Made by a program: the position numbers and the translations under genes. A stretch of 64,000 nucleotides of DNA from VYFG01 sp965248685. GTDB taxonomy: Bacteria > Pseudomonadota > Gammaproteobacteria > Arenicellales > Poriferihabitantaceae. Below the pieces are notes generated by a model. It was not told the origin of the DNA. It made no database searches and saw nothing but the letters and a program-made list of their open reading frames with translations. The DNA is taken from contig CBDFKC010000003.1 of assembly GCA_965248685.1 (NCBI GenBank), forward strand, positions 1,860,001-1,924,000. The letters are read 5' to 3'. Below are positions 1 to 7,796 of this stretch, in pieces (position 1 is the stretch's first letter; each line of letters begins with the position of its first letter).

Positions 1-506
1 TCATGCCCCTTGCCGATGCCCATACTGGTAGTGGCCCATTCGCCAACACCATCCAGGGTCAATACTACTGCTTGATCAAATGGGGAAGGATAAAACGCGC
101 TAGCCGCATGGGCCTGATGGTGTTCGGTAAAATCCAGACGACCGTCGTAGTCTGGATCTATTGCGGTCAGGGCTTTCTGCAGTACAAGCTTTTGGAAAAG
201 CTTATCTTTAACCCATAAAAGTGCGGCCCGTCGAAAAGATGCACCACCTCTGGGGGCAAATGCCCGGTAGGTCTCGAATAACCGGTCAAATTTGAGAAAT
301 GGTTTATCGTAGAAAACCACCCTGTCGATGTCAGACAGACGAATCTGAGCATGTTCCAGACAATAACGGATGGAATGTACGGGAAACCGGTCATCATGCT
401 TGCGACGGGTAAATCTTTCTTCCTGGGCCGCCGCAACAATTACGTCATCCACCACCAAGGCGGCAGCACTATCATGATAAAACCCGGAGATTCCCAGAAT
501 CTTCAT
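1..506 (-). CDS. Carbamoyltransferase, NodU/CmcH family (N-terminal part, cut by window edge)
   Basis: The reverse strand reads from ATG at 506 through 168 codons without a stop to the window edge. The opening MKILGISGFYHDSAAAL and the HHQAHAASAFYPS block (near residues 128-140) are the N-terminal Kae1/TsaD-like signature of O-carbamoyltransferases, which transfer carbamoyl from carbamoyl phosphate to a hydroxyl group of a small molecule or glycan. The His-rich block is the metal and nucleotide site of this fold. It is the last visible gene of a minus-strand operon with a DUF5989 protein, a methyltransferase and an SxtJ-like protein. The acceptor substrate cannot be read from the sequence. 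The C-terminal part lies outside the window. Confidence 0.9.
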   Translation of the reverse strand, partial: MKILGISGFYHDSAAALVVDDVIVAAAQEERFTRRKHDDRFPVHSIRYCLEHAQIRLSDIDRVVFYDKPFLKFDRLFETYRAFAPRGGASFRRAALLWVKDKLFQKLVLQKALTAIDPDYDGRLDFTEHHQAHAASAFYPSPFDQAVVLTLDGVGEWATTSMGIGKGH

Positions 507-534
507 AATTCGTATTGCGGTATGCTGTGGCGGA

Positions 535-687
535 CTAAAACAGGGTGTAGAGTAATGGCGCGACCACAGAACCTTCGGTAATCACCAGGATTGTTGATGC
601 TAATAACAGCACCAGCAGAATAGGAACAACCCAGAGTTTTTTATGCTCGCGGAGAAATTCCCATAACTCACGTAGTATCGAAATCAT
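535..687 (-). CDS. DUF5989 small membrane protein (50 aa)
   Basis: A 50-codon reading frame runs from ATG at 687 to TAG at 535. The product starts MISILRELWEFLREHKKLW, followed by one hydrophobic helix (about residues 19-37) and the end SVVAPLLYTLF. This matches what I know of the DUF5989 family, tiny single-pass proteins found beside NodU-type carbamoyltransferases and SxtJ proteins. It sits 28 bases before the carbamoyltransferase start and 26 bases after the methyltransferase stop, so co-transcription is likely. Function is unknown; anchoring the carbamoyltransferase at the membrane is only a guess. Confidence 0.85.
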   Translation of the reverse strand: MISILRELWEFLREHKKLWVVPILLVLLLASTILVITEGSVVAPLLYTLF

Positions 688-713
688 TTAATTCAGTAGT
701 GTTGAATAGAGGC

Positions 714-1757
714 TCAGCCCGGTCGACGGGCGATAATTGTAAAGAAACCGTTTTCTCCTTCCCGATCCCGACTGACCAAGCAGCCTAGATCCGCCATCAT
801 GTTTTCAGAACGCGTGCCCGCCAGCGTTGCTTCAAACAAATCTACCTCAGAGTTTAATCGTTGCCCCGGTATGCTGGATGGCAGTGAACGGACGAATTCA
901 AGATTTAATTCTCGCAACCATCCTATTACTTCGGTAATCGTATGCTGGGACTCGTGGGGGTTCTTGTATTGATCGAGAAACCAGGCACGGCGTTTTTGTG
1001 CTGAGATTTTTCGATTGACGTTTCTCGCATCGAGACCCAGAAACCTGTCCCTACTAAGACGAAATATCTGGCGCTTGATATTCACCGGAATCCGGCCCAG
1101 GCGGTGGTATAGCCCGATCATAATGTAGCCGCCCGGGCGCACCAGTTTCGCGATACTGTCCAGCCCCTGTTTGGGCGCAGAAGTATGGTGCAATACGCCA
1201 TTTGAGATCACCATATCAAAAGTTCCGGGTTGGAAAACCGGGCGAAACAGATTCATCTGCATAAAGTAGGCACCGTTTAACCGGTTTCTTGCACGAAATT
1301 CCTCGCCAAGCTTGAGGGAATTCAGGCACATATCGGTTCCAATTACCGATCGATTGGCAATGGATAAAAAATTTGTCAGCTGACCCGTGCCACAGCCGCA
1401 TTCAAGGACCAGAGAGTTGGTCGGTAACTGCTGGTTTAGCATATGAACAAACACACCGCTGCGGGCACTTTCCACCAGGTCAGCGGTGGTTTCTAGGTCA
1501 TCGTAGTTGGGAAATGGCGCATCTTCGTAAAACGCCTTGATGTCCTCGGTTACATCTTTGCCGGCAGCGACAGGAACAGTGGGTAGAAATACCCGTGGTA
1601 TCCGCTGCGTTACAGGAAAGCATTGGTTGCATTTCTCGCATTCAAAGTTTCCCTGCTCTAAACTCAGTTTTCCAGCGCAAGCGGGGCACAACATAATGTC
1701 CCCAAGGCTTCGCGGTACTACCCGATCAACTCCGGTTAAATTCCCTGATAACTTCAT
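714..1757 (-). CDS. Class I SAM-dependent methyltransferase with N-terminal zinc ribbon
   Basis: A 347-residue protein. Residues about 24-50 form a Trm112-like zinc ribbon with two CxxC pairs (CPAC and CEKC). A Rossmann methyltransferase core follows, with the SAM-binding loop VLECGCGTGQ near residues 108-117 and a motif IV-like stretch VISNGVLHH near 183-191. The second half is longer than the minimal fold and carries no other recognised domain. It lies 8 bases downstream of the SxtJ-like gene and upstream of the DUF5989 and carbamoyltransferase genes. A role in methylating a glycan or small metabolite that is also carbamoylated is plausible but inferred. Confidence 0.85.
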   Translation of the reverse strand: MKLSGNLTGVDRVVPRSLGDIMLCPACAGKLSLEQGNFECEKCNQCFPVTQRIPRVFLPTVPVAAGKDVTEDIKAFYEDAPFPNYDDLETTADLVESARSGVFVHMLNQQLPTNSLVLECGCGTGQLTNFLSIANRSVIGTDMCLNSLKLGEEFRARNRLNGAYFMQMNLFRPVFQPGTFDMVISNGVLHHTSAPKQGLDSIAKLVRPGGYIMIGLYHRLGRIPVNIKRQIFRLSRDRFLGLDARNVNRKISAQKRRAWFLDQYKNPHESQHTITEVIGWLRELNLEFVRSLPSSIPGQRLNSEVDLFEATLAGTRSENMMADLGCLVSRDREGENGFFTIIARRPG

Positions 1758-1765
1758 CGATCAAC

Positions 1766-2152
1766 TCAATACTGCTTGTTGGTCGAATTGGCAGCTGGTC
1801 CGGGCTGATCCCGTTGCTCCCACCATGATTTCCGATCCGAATCCTTCCAGCGTAGATCAACAATATTTTTTTGCGAAAATTGGCGAGTTACCAGAGCAAT
1901 GGGAGTAAATACAATCCAGTATAACGCCAGCATAAAAATGGGTGGAAAAATTCGCTGGAATATTCTACCCAGCCCCATCCAAAGATGGTTTAGTGGACGC
2001 AATAGTATAGGTTTGGTCAGTGCAATCAATGCGAAAACCCCACTGATCCCAAGAGCAATGAGATTCACTCTGGATGAACCGATCAGAGGAAGTAAACTCA
2101 CGATGAGAAAAATTATGGCAAAGAACAGCCCGAGCTTTCGGTCGGTTGGCAT
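1766..2152 (-). CDS. SxtJ family membrane protein
   Basis: A 128-residue protein with two adjacent N-terminal membrane helices (about residues 9-25 and 30-46), a third hydrophobic stretch near 70-88, and a hydrophilic tail containing DLRWKDSDRKSWWEQR. Size and topology match the SxtJ family, named from the saxitoxin cluster and widespread beside carbamoyltransferases and DUF5989 proteins. It is the first gene of the minus-strand set, so the operon promoter should lie between 2152 and the divergent oxygenase start at 2236. The family has no established biochemical role that I know of. Confidence 0.8.
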   Translation of the reverse strand: MPTDRKLGLFFAIIFLIVSLLPLIGSSRVNLIALGISGVFALIALTKPILLRPLNHLWMGLGRIFQRIFPPIFMLALYWIVFTPIALVTRQFSQKNIVDLRWKDSDRKSWWEQRDQPGPAANSTNKQY

Positions 2153-2235
2153 CTTGGGGTACTGAAGAATACAGATCGCGATTCTATCACGCTGCTTATA
2201 TACTTCTAGCGACCAAACTGACTATTGGAGAATTT

Positions 2236-3459
2236 ATGAAAAAGTTGACTGAGCTATTATCTGCTAAGCAGCGAGACGCGGTCAGGCGACCGATAGAATC
2301 TGCCAGAACGCTGCCACGTGAAGCCTTCCTGGACGAAGATTTTTATCAATTCGAGCGGGAAAATGTTCTTAAGAACAGCTGGATGGCGATCGGGTTTGCG
2401 GCCCAGCTGCCAGAGCCCGGAGATATAGTGGTCACTACTGTACTCGGCGTGCCGGTATTGATTACCAGGGCAAGAGATAACCAGATCAGGGTGTTTCATA
2501 ATGTCTGCCCCTACGATAGCTGCGAGGTGTCGATGGGATCGCAACAGGGACTTGAATTTATCATTACACCCTATCATGGCTGGAAATACAGTCTGGAGGG
2601 CAAGCTTCTGGAGGCCAATTATTGGGATGGTACGGAAAAATCCGTTAGCCTGGACGTTCAGGAACTGGACGCGGATTTATTGCCGGTAAACAATGTTCAG
2701 TGGATGTCCACAATATTTGTTTTTCTCGGAGAAAACCTTACTGAGTTTGAGCAAGAAAATCACGCGGTATTATCCCATTGCGAGAACACTGATATAGATC
2801 GATTAACAATTGGGGAAAATGAAAACGGCGAAGCATTAATTCATTCGTTATCTATCAATGCAAACTGGAAAACGGTATACGAAAACTATTCGCCAAATGT
2901 CTATCATGAGAGCTTTGTTCATGAGATGTATCGAATCTCTCCGCATAGTCCCCGAGTAGATACCAAAAGAGAGAAAACCTACCGGGAAATCAACCACCCT
3001 TCGGGATTCTTGGGCCTTTGTTACGACAATGAAATTGGTGGCTCATTTTATGGAGAAACTGCCTTACCGCCTTTGCAAATGAAGGATGGCAGTCCAAATA
3101 AGCTAAACACAATCGCCAACGTTTTTCCCAATTGGGTGATAACAATACTCGGGGATTGCGCCCGAATCTCGATTTTTCTGCCAACCGGGCCGGCATCAGG
3201 AACTCAATGGGTCGGAACCTTTTTTGATCAATCCAGCGCCCACGGGACGAAATTTGCTAAAGACAGAAAACAATCGGCACGCAAAGGCATTATGGCGCGC
3301 AAAGAGGATAATCGAATTTGTGAATCGATCCAGCGTGCCAGGCATTCACCGGCAGTGACTAGTCAGTTCTACTCGCCATTCTGGGACGCAATGCATTACA
3401 CCCTTTCAAATCTGATCCTGGACCGGCTGGAACAGGGCGAAGCAAAAATCGATAAATAA
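2236..3459 (+). CDS. Rieske-type ring-hydroxylating oxygenase alpha subunit with degenerate Rieske centre
   Basis: A 407-residue product from ATG 2236, preceded by GGAG at 2227; a longer in-frame start at 2146 overlaps the divergent gene and is less likely. The fold is a Rieske domain (about 45-150) plus a catalytic domain. The CxH motif reads C91-P-Y93 and the CxxH motif reads T111-P-Y-H114, so one His and one Cys ligand are replaced. The mononuclear-iron histidines H224 and H229 are kept (YHESFVH). The aspartate that normally bridges the two centres, three residues before the first His, is Asn221. Family members hydroxylate or demethylate aromatic or amine substrates. This one cannot bind a normal 2Fe-2S cluster, so it may need an external Rieske protein or may have changed function. 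A hydrolase and a GST follow in the same direction. Confidence 0.8.
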   Translation: MKKLTELLSAKQRDAVRRPIESARTLPREAFLDEDFYQFERENVLKNSWMAIGFAAQLPEPGDIVVTTVLGVPVLITRARDNQIRVFHNVCPYDSCEVSMGSQQGLEFIITPYHGWKYSLEGKLLEANYWDGTEKSVSLDVQELDADLLPVNNVQWMSTIFVFLGENLTEFEQENHAVLSHCENTDIDRLTIGENENGEALIHSLSINANWKTVYENYSPNVYHESFVHEMYRISPHSPRVDTKREKTYREINHPSGFLGLCYDNEIGGSFYGETALPPLQMKDGSPNKLNTIANVFPNWVITILGDCARISIFLPTGPASGTQWVGTFFDQSSAHGTKFAKDRKQSARKGIMARKEDNRICESIQRARHSPAVTSQFYSPFWDAMHYTLSNLILDRLEQGEAKIDK

Positions 3460-3472
3460 TAGAGGTTAAGAA

Positions 3473-4384
3473 ATGCCTGTCGCCAAGCTAGCAAATGGGA
3501 TTGAGACTTATTATGAAGTTCACGGAGAAATGCTCGACCCGGTTGTGATGCCGATTCTCGGGATTACCGACAATATCACTGACTGGCCGGAGGGGTTGAC
3601 ACAGCCTCTGGTTGAAAGCGGACTCTGTGTCATCTGTCATGAATTACGGGATTCGGGATTATCCAGTAAAATTGATTCCGGTAACACGATTAGCCTACCT
3701 GCCGCACTATCCGCACTGGAGGGTGGTTTCCTGCCAGAAGCCGCCTATACGATGTCCGATGTTGCGAATGATGTTGCTTTATTAATGGATTATTTTGATG
3801 ATGATCTTGGCGGTAGATCAGTTTGTGTCGTGGGGTACTCATACGGTTCAGCGGTTGCCCAAATACTCGCATTGGGTCATCCTGAGAAAGTCAGGGGCCT
3901 GGTTTGTTTGCAGGGCAGCAATTACGACCCGGCACTTCCGTCCCGAACCAGGGCAATTCAAAAGGCCATGGGCGCAGCTACCGAGCATTATGCGACCCGC
4001 GCAGATAAAATCAATGCCATGATGCAACTGCGGTTGGGAGCCAATGGTTCCCGCCACGCCATGGATGTCGATGAGGCGAGGCAGAGCGCAACGACGTCGG
4101 TTGATCGGATGTATTATCCACAGGGAACGGAGCGAATGGTGCTATCACGAGTTTTAGCCGACCCATTTTTTAAGCAGACCGAAAATATTTCCTGCCCGAC
4201 TTTGATACTCCATGGGGATGAAGATCCAATTTTTAATATCGCCCATGGCGAAGATATGGCTGCCCGAATTCCACGGGCTGAACTACGTATCCTAGCCGGA
4301 GCGGGGCACAATCACCCGTTGTCACTACAACCTGTAATTACCGAGCATCTCATTGAATTTACCAAAAAGCTCTACTTTGATTAA
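3473..4384 (+). CDS. Alpha/beta hydrolase
   Basis: A 303-residue hydrolase starting 13 bases after the oxygenase stop, with AGAGG upstream of the ATG. The nucleophile elbow is GYSYG (Ser near 123). The acid is probably in HGDEDPIF (near 248) and the base His in GAGHNHP (near 281). The HELRDSGLSS segment is where many esterases and haloperoxidase-like hydrolases have an Asp-Arg-Gly/Ser motif. Gene order suggests it acts on the product or an activated form of the oxygenase substrate. No particular ester or C-C bond can be named from the sequence. Confidence 0.85.
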   Translation: MPVAKLANGIETYYEVHGEMLDPVVMPILGITDNITDWPEGLTQPLVESGLCVICHELRDSGLSSKIDSGNTISLPAALSALEGGFLPEAAYTMSDVANDVALLMDYFDDDLGGRSVCVVGYSYGSAVAQILALGHPEKVRGLVCLQGSNYDPALPSRTRAIQKAMGAATEHYATRADKINAMMQLRLGANGSRHAMDVDEARQSATTSVDRMYYPQGTERMVLSRVLADPFFKQTENISCPTLILHGDEDPIFNIAHGEDMAARIPRAELRILAGAGHNHPLSLQPVITEHLIEFTKKLYFD

Positions 4385-4441
4385 ATTTGGAGTTGGTTTA
4401 TTAGCGTTATCCTATTTTTGCCCCACCGACTAATTTAAAAA

Positions 4442-5086
4442 ATGAAATATCAGCTTTATTATGCCGAGCGTAGTGCTTCCATGGGAGTGCGAGTTCTTCT
4501 TGAAGAAATCGGCGCTAATTATGAATTAATTTCCATTGATATTTCGAGGGAGATCGAGCGTGAGCCCGAGTTTCTCGCGCTGAATCCCAATGGCTGGGTG
4601 CCAGTTTTGATTTGGCAAGACAAGTCGATGTACGAATGCGGCGCAATCACGACCTTCCTGTGCGATCGCTATCCTGAAGCCGGACTGGCACCAGCGCCAA
4701 ATGATGTCAATCGGGGTCACTTCTTGCAATGGATATTCTTTTTCTCGAGTTCCATTCAAAATGCTTATCAGATGACCTACTACCCTGATCGGTTTTGCGA
4801 TTCGGTTGATGACCAGGCCAGTGTAATACGTCGTTCTCGCAATCGACTCAATGAATTGTGGAGCGTAGTGGATGAGGCGATTGGTGAAAATGACTGGTTG
4901 CTTGGAGACCAATTCAGCGCTGCCGATATCTACCTGTTTATGCTAACTACCTGGCTGAGCACTACTCCGCCCCACAATCATTTCCCGGTAACTACCTGGC
5001 CGAACGTAAACAGGATTGCGCAAAAGGTTATGCAGCGCCCGAGTGTGGCAGTGGTGTATAAAACTTATGTCACCGCATCGGGGTAG
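4442..5086 (+). CDS. Glutathione S-transferase family protein
   Basis: A 214-residue GST: an N-terminal thioredoxin-like domain (1-80) with NPNGWVPVLIW, the usual cis-proline turn, and YECGAITTFL, the glutathione-contact region, then an all-helical C-terminal domain with WLLGDQFSAADIYLF. The Ser at about 11-13 (RSAS) would be the likely glutathione-activating residue. It lies 57 bases after the hydrolase and is probably in the same unit. A second GST-oxygenase pairing occurs at 31905-35275, and in the caffeine N-demethylase complex a GST-like subunit (NdmE) is structural. The role could therefore be assembly rather than conjugation. Confidence 0.85.
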   Translation: MKYQLYYAERSASMGVRVLLEEIGANYELISIDISREIEREPEFLALNPNGWVPVLIWQDKSMYECGAITTFLCDRYPEAGLAPAPNDVNRGHFLQWIFFFSSSIQNAYQMTYYPDRFCDSVDDQASVIRRSRNRLNELWSVVDEAIGENDWLLGDQFSAADIYLFMLTTWLSTTPPHNHFPVTTWPNVNRIAQKVMQRPSVAVVYKTYVTASG

Positions 5087-5098
5087 GTCGTCCGGATC

Positions 5099-5146
5099 GG
5101 GTCCCGCCGGACCGGGTCTCGCCAGACCGGGTCTCACCAGACCGGA
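5099..5146. repeat. Three tandem 16-bp hairpin units between convergent genes
   Basis: Three consecutive 16-base units lie between the GST stop and the stop of the converging ICMT-like gene. Each unit is a 5-bp stem with a 4-base loop. Two stems read GGTCT/AGACC (loops CGCC and CACC). The first stem reads GGTCC/GGACC with loop CGCC. The stem change is compensated on both sides. Position suggests a bidirectional transcription end or RNA-stability element, but there is no T-run. Confidence 0.7.
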
Positions 5147-5147
5147 T

Positions 5148-5609
5148 CTATAGCCATCTACGAATCTTCGACTGATAGGTTTGGTATTCCGAACCGAACA
5201 ATTCCAGCAGGGCACGCTCTTCCGGCTTAATCTGAAATTGCTGAATATAGGCAATAAAACCAACAATCCCGAGTAAGGACCACAGGGAAGATAGATAAAT
5301 CGCCCAGGCAACCAGAATAAAGACGATGCCTATATACATCGGATTCCTGGTTACTCGGTATATGCCGCCTGTAACAAGCGAGGAAGTTTCCAGGGGGCGG
5401 TGCGGATTCAGAATTGTCCTGTTACGCTTAAAACAAATCACCCCAAGGAATCCGGATAAAAATCCGGCTATGGAGAAAATAGTAATCGCCACAATCTTTA
5501 TCGTTTGATCAATCTCCACGGCAGGGGAGAATAGGGATAACCGCCACATAACCACACAGCATATTACCGCTATGACCGGAGGAGGGAGTTTCAGTTCGAG
5601 GTATTTCAT
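5148..5609 (-). CDS. Isoprenylcysteine carboxyl methyltransferase-like integral membrane methyltransferase
   Basis: A 153-residue protein with four to five hydrophobic helices. The family signature is TGGIYRVTRNPMYIGIV (about 80-97), followed by EERALLELFGSEYQTYQSKIRRWL near the C terminus. This is the SAM and substrate site of the ICMT/PEMT-like membrane methyltransferases. Bacterial members methylate lipids or small molecules and their substrates are mostly unknown. It is transcribed alone, convergent with the GST gene. The stop codon lies directly beside the tandem hairpins. Confidence 0.8.
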   Translation of the reverse strand: MKYLELKLPPPVIAVICCVVMWRLSLFSPAVEIDQTIKIVAITIFSIAGFLSGFLGVICFKRNRTILNPHRPLETSSLVTGGIYRVTRNPMYIGIVFILVAWAIYLSSLWSLLGIVGFIAYIQQFQIKPEERALLELFGSEYQTYQSKIRRWL

Positions 5610-5863
5610 GGTGGGTTGGGCGTTGAGGTGAAATTTTATCAGATGGTTATTTCAGCATTGCGGTTATAGGGTAAAAAGGTCGAGTACAGTGGGCCATATC
5701 GGCAGAAACGATATGCCTAAATCCAACTATAAATGCCTTGGGTAACAAGCGAAGTCAGAAAGATTTTTCAACAGCGCAATCATTGTATTTTCTTGTTTCC
5801 CCACAATTATAAAGAATGTATGCTCGCGCCACTAAACCAACATTGAATTAAGACTGACTGGCC

Positions 5864-6769
5864 ATGGCTGAGCAATCCGAAAATATCGAGAACATTTCTG
5901 GTGGCGTGATGTTGATGCTCGCCGCCATGTTCTTCTTTGTGACTCTGGACGCGGCCGCGAAGTACTTGATTCAGTTTTATCCCGTGGTACAGGTGATTTG
6001 GGGGCGATTTTTCTTCCATATGGTTTTTGTTTTTGTGTTCTTGATGGCTACCAGGACTGATCTGAAGCAGGAAATCACCAGTCGCCGTCCTGGGCTACAG
6101 ATTTGGCGGTCTTTGTTAATGCTGGTGACCAATGGAATGTTTTTTTACAGTGTGCAAACTGTGGAACTGGCGACCGCTACAACCATCATGTTTCTGTCTC
6201 CAATATTTGTTACCTTGTTGGCGATTCCAATCCTGGGAGAAGTGGTTGGGATAAGACGCTGGATAGGTGTATTGATCGGATTCGCCGGTGCTCTGGTTAT
6301 CGTGAGGCCTGGGGTCGTTGATATTGAACACGGTATTTTGGTCTTGTTGTTGGCCTCCGTAACTCATGGGTTCTATCAGATTTTTACCCGGCAGGTCCGG
6401 ATTTATGACAGCCCTATTACGTCGCTGTTTTACACCGGACTTATCGGAACAATAGTAATGTCGACCGTGGTGCCATTTCAATGGCAGTGGCCAACCACAT
6501 TCCATTGGTTTATTTTTGTTTTACTTGGCCTTGCCGGCAGCATTGGGCATTTTTGTTTGATTCGTTCGCTGCGGGTGGCACCTGCATCCGTTGTGGTGCC
6601 ATTCTCGTATACGACGTTAATCTGGGCGACAATTTTCAGCTACTTTGTGTTTGGTGATCTGCCTGATTTCTGGGTATACGCCGGTGGCTCTCTTATTATT
6701 TTTAGCGGTTTGTATATTCTTCACCGGGAACGAAAAGCCAAATTGGCGGAAGCGGGTAAGAGCCGATAG
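5864..6769 (+). CDS. EamA/DMT family transporter
   Basis: A 301-residue protein with about ten transmembrane helices in two EamA repeats. The first begins near residue 13 (GGVMLMLAAMFFFVTLDAAAKYL) and the second near 147. PFSYTTLIWATIFSYFVFGDLP in the last third is the typical second-repeat end. DMT proteins export metabolites such as amino acids; the substrate is not evident. The 250 bases upstream (5610-5863) contain no gene and presumably the promoter. The gene ends 3 bases before the stop of the convergent phosphotransferase gene. It is one of four EamA genes in the window. Confidence 0.9.
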   Translation: MAEQSENIENISGGVMLMLAAMFFFVTLDAAAKYLIQFYPVVQVIWGRFFFHMVFVFVFLMATRTDLKQEITSRRPGLQIWRSLLMLVTNGMFFYSVQTVELATATTIMFLSPIFVTLLAIPILGEVVGIRRWIGVLIGFAGALVIVRPGVVDIEHGILVLLLASVTHGFYQIFTRQVRIYDSPITSLFYTGLIGTIVMSTVVPFQWQWPTTFHWFIFVLLGLAGSIGHFCLIRSLRVAPASVVVPFSYTTLIWATIFSYFVFGDLPDFWVYAGGSLIIFSGLYILHRERKAKLAEAGKSR

Positions 6770-6772
6770 TGG

Positions 6773-7789
6773 TTAGTCGATAAGCGCTGTTGCCATTGTC
6801 GCGAGCATCGGCGCCATCGCTCCATAGTCAAAGGCTTTTTTACTCGAGGCATTACCATCCACCGCACGCTTTAAAACGCCCTGAAGAATGGCGGCCAGTC
6901 GAAAGAAACTGAATACAAGATAGAAATTCCAATTGGAAATTCCGGTCAAATCTCGCCGCTGGCAATATTCTGATACATAGTCCTGCTCCAATGGGATCCC
7001 CAGTGCTTGTCGATCAATTCCACCCAGTCCACCAATCACCGCAGCTTGATCGATTCGCCATTGCATACATTGATAGGCCAAGTCGGCGTAGGGATGACCC
7101 AGGGTCGATAACTCCCAGTCCAGTATCGCCACAACCTCAGTACCCTGGTCAGAAAACACAATATTATCTATTCGATAGTCTCCATGGATCAGACTGACTT
7201 TTCCGTCGTCCAGAGGAATGTGATCTGGTAACCACTCGATGAGCTGATCCATCCCGGCAATTGGATCTATTTCCGAGGCACGATATTGTCGAGTCCATCG
7301 ATCAACCTGGCGGGCAAAATAATTGCCAGGCCTCCCATAGTCCTCAAGTCCGACCTCGTCAATATTGACACTATGTAGTGCCGCAAGGGTCCGGTTCATT
7401 TCACGGTAAATCGCCAATCTCTGGGAATTATCCAGCTCCGGTATCGATGGGTTCCAGAAAATCCTCCCCTGTTGGAAACTCATCAAAAAGAACATACTAC
7501 CAATCACATCGCGATCGTGGCACAGGTGGATCGCTTTGGGGACCGGAACGTCGGTTTGCTCCAGGGCCTTGATCACCCGATATTCCCGATCAACCGCGTG
7601 GGCAGATTTGAGTAGCTCACCCAAAGGTTGCATTCGCAACACATAGTTTGCCGATTCGGCGCGCAGGAGAAAAGTCGGATTGGACTGGCCGTTGGGAAAC
7701 TTGGTGACACTGGTCAGTCCGGTAAATCCTTCGACCTCGGCGCGTAGATACCGATCAAGATCTGCTAGATTCAATCCATGGTTTTTCAT
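6773..7789 (-). CDS. Phosphotransferase (APH) family protein, ACAD10/11-associated type
   Basis: A 338-residue protein from ATG 7789. A longer frame to 7885 would run into the upstream dehydrogenase gene and is unlikely. It has the aminoglycoside-phosphotransferase/choline-kinase fold: TSVTKFPNGQSNPTFLL is the nucleotide loop, LIHGDYRIDNIVF is the catalytic loop (HGDxxxxN) and AILDWELSTLGHP is the metal-binding Asp motif. Kinases of this type are commonly paired with an acyl-CoA dehydrogenase, as in human ACAD10/11 where they phosphorylate 4-hydroxy acyl-CoAs. The dehydrogenase gene lies 7 bases upstream, so the same role is a reasonable inference. Confidence 0.9.
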   Translation of the reverse strand: MKNHGLNLADLDRYLRAEVEGFTGLTSVTKFPNGQSNPTFLLRAESANYVLRMQPLGELLKSAHAVDREYRVIKALEQTDVPVPKAIHLCHDRDVIGSMFFLMSFQQGRIFWNPSIPELDNSQRLAIYREMNRTLAALHSVNIDEVGLEDYGRPGNYFARQVDRWTRQYRASEIDPIAGMDQLIEWLPDHIPLDDGKVSLIHGDYRIDNIVFSDQGTEVVAILDWELSTLGHPYADLAYQCMQWRIDQAAVIGGLGGIDRQALGIPLEQDYVSEYCQRRDLTGISNWNFYLVFSFFRLAAILQGVLKRAVDGNASSKKAFDYGAMAPMLATMATALID

Positions 7790-7796
7790 TTGGAAT

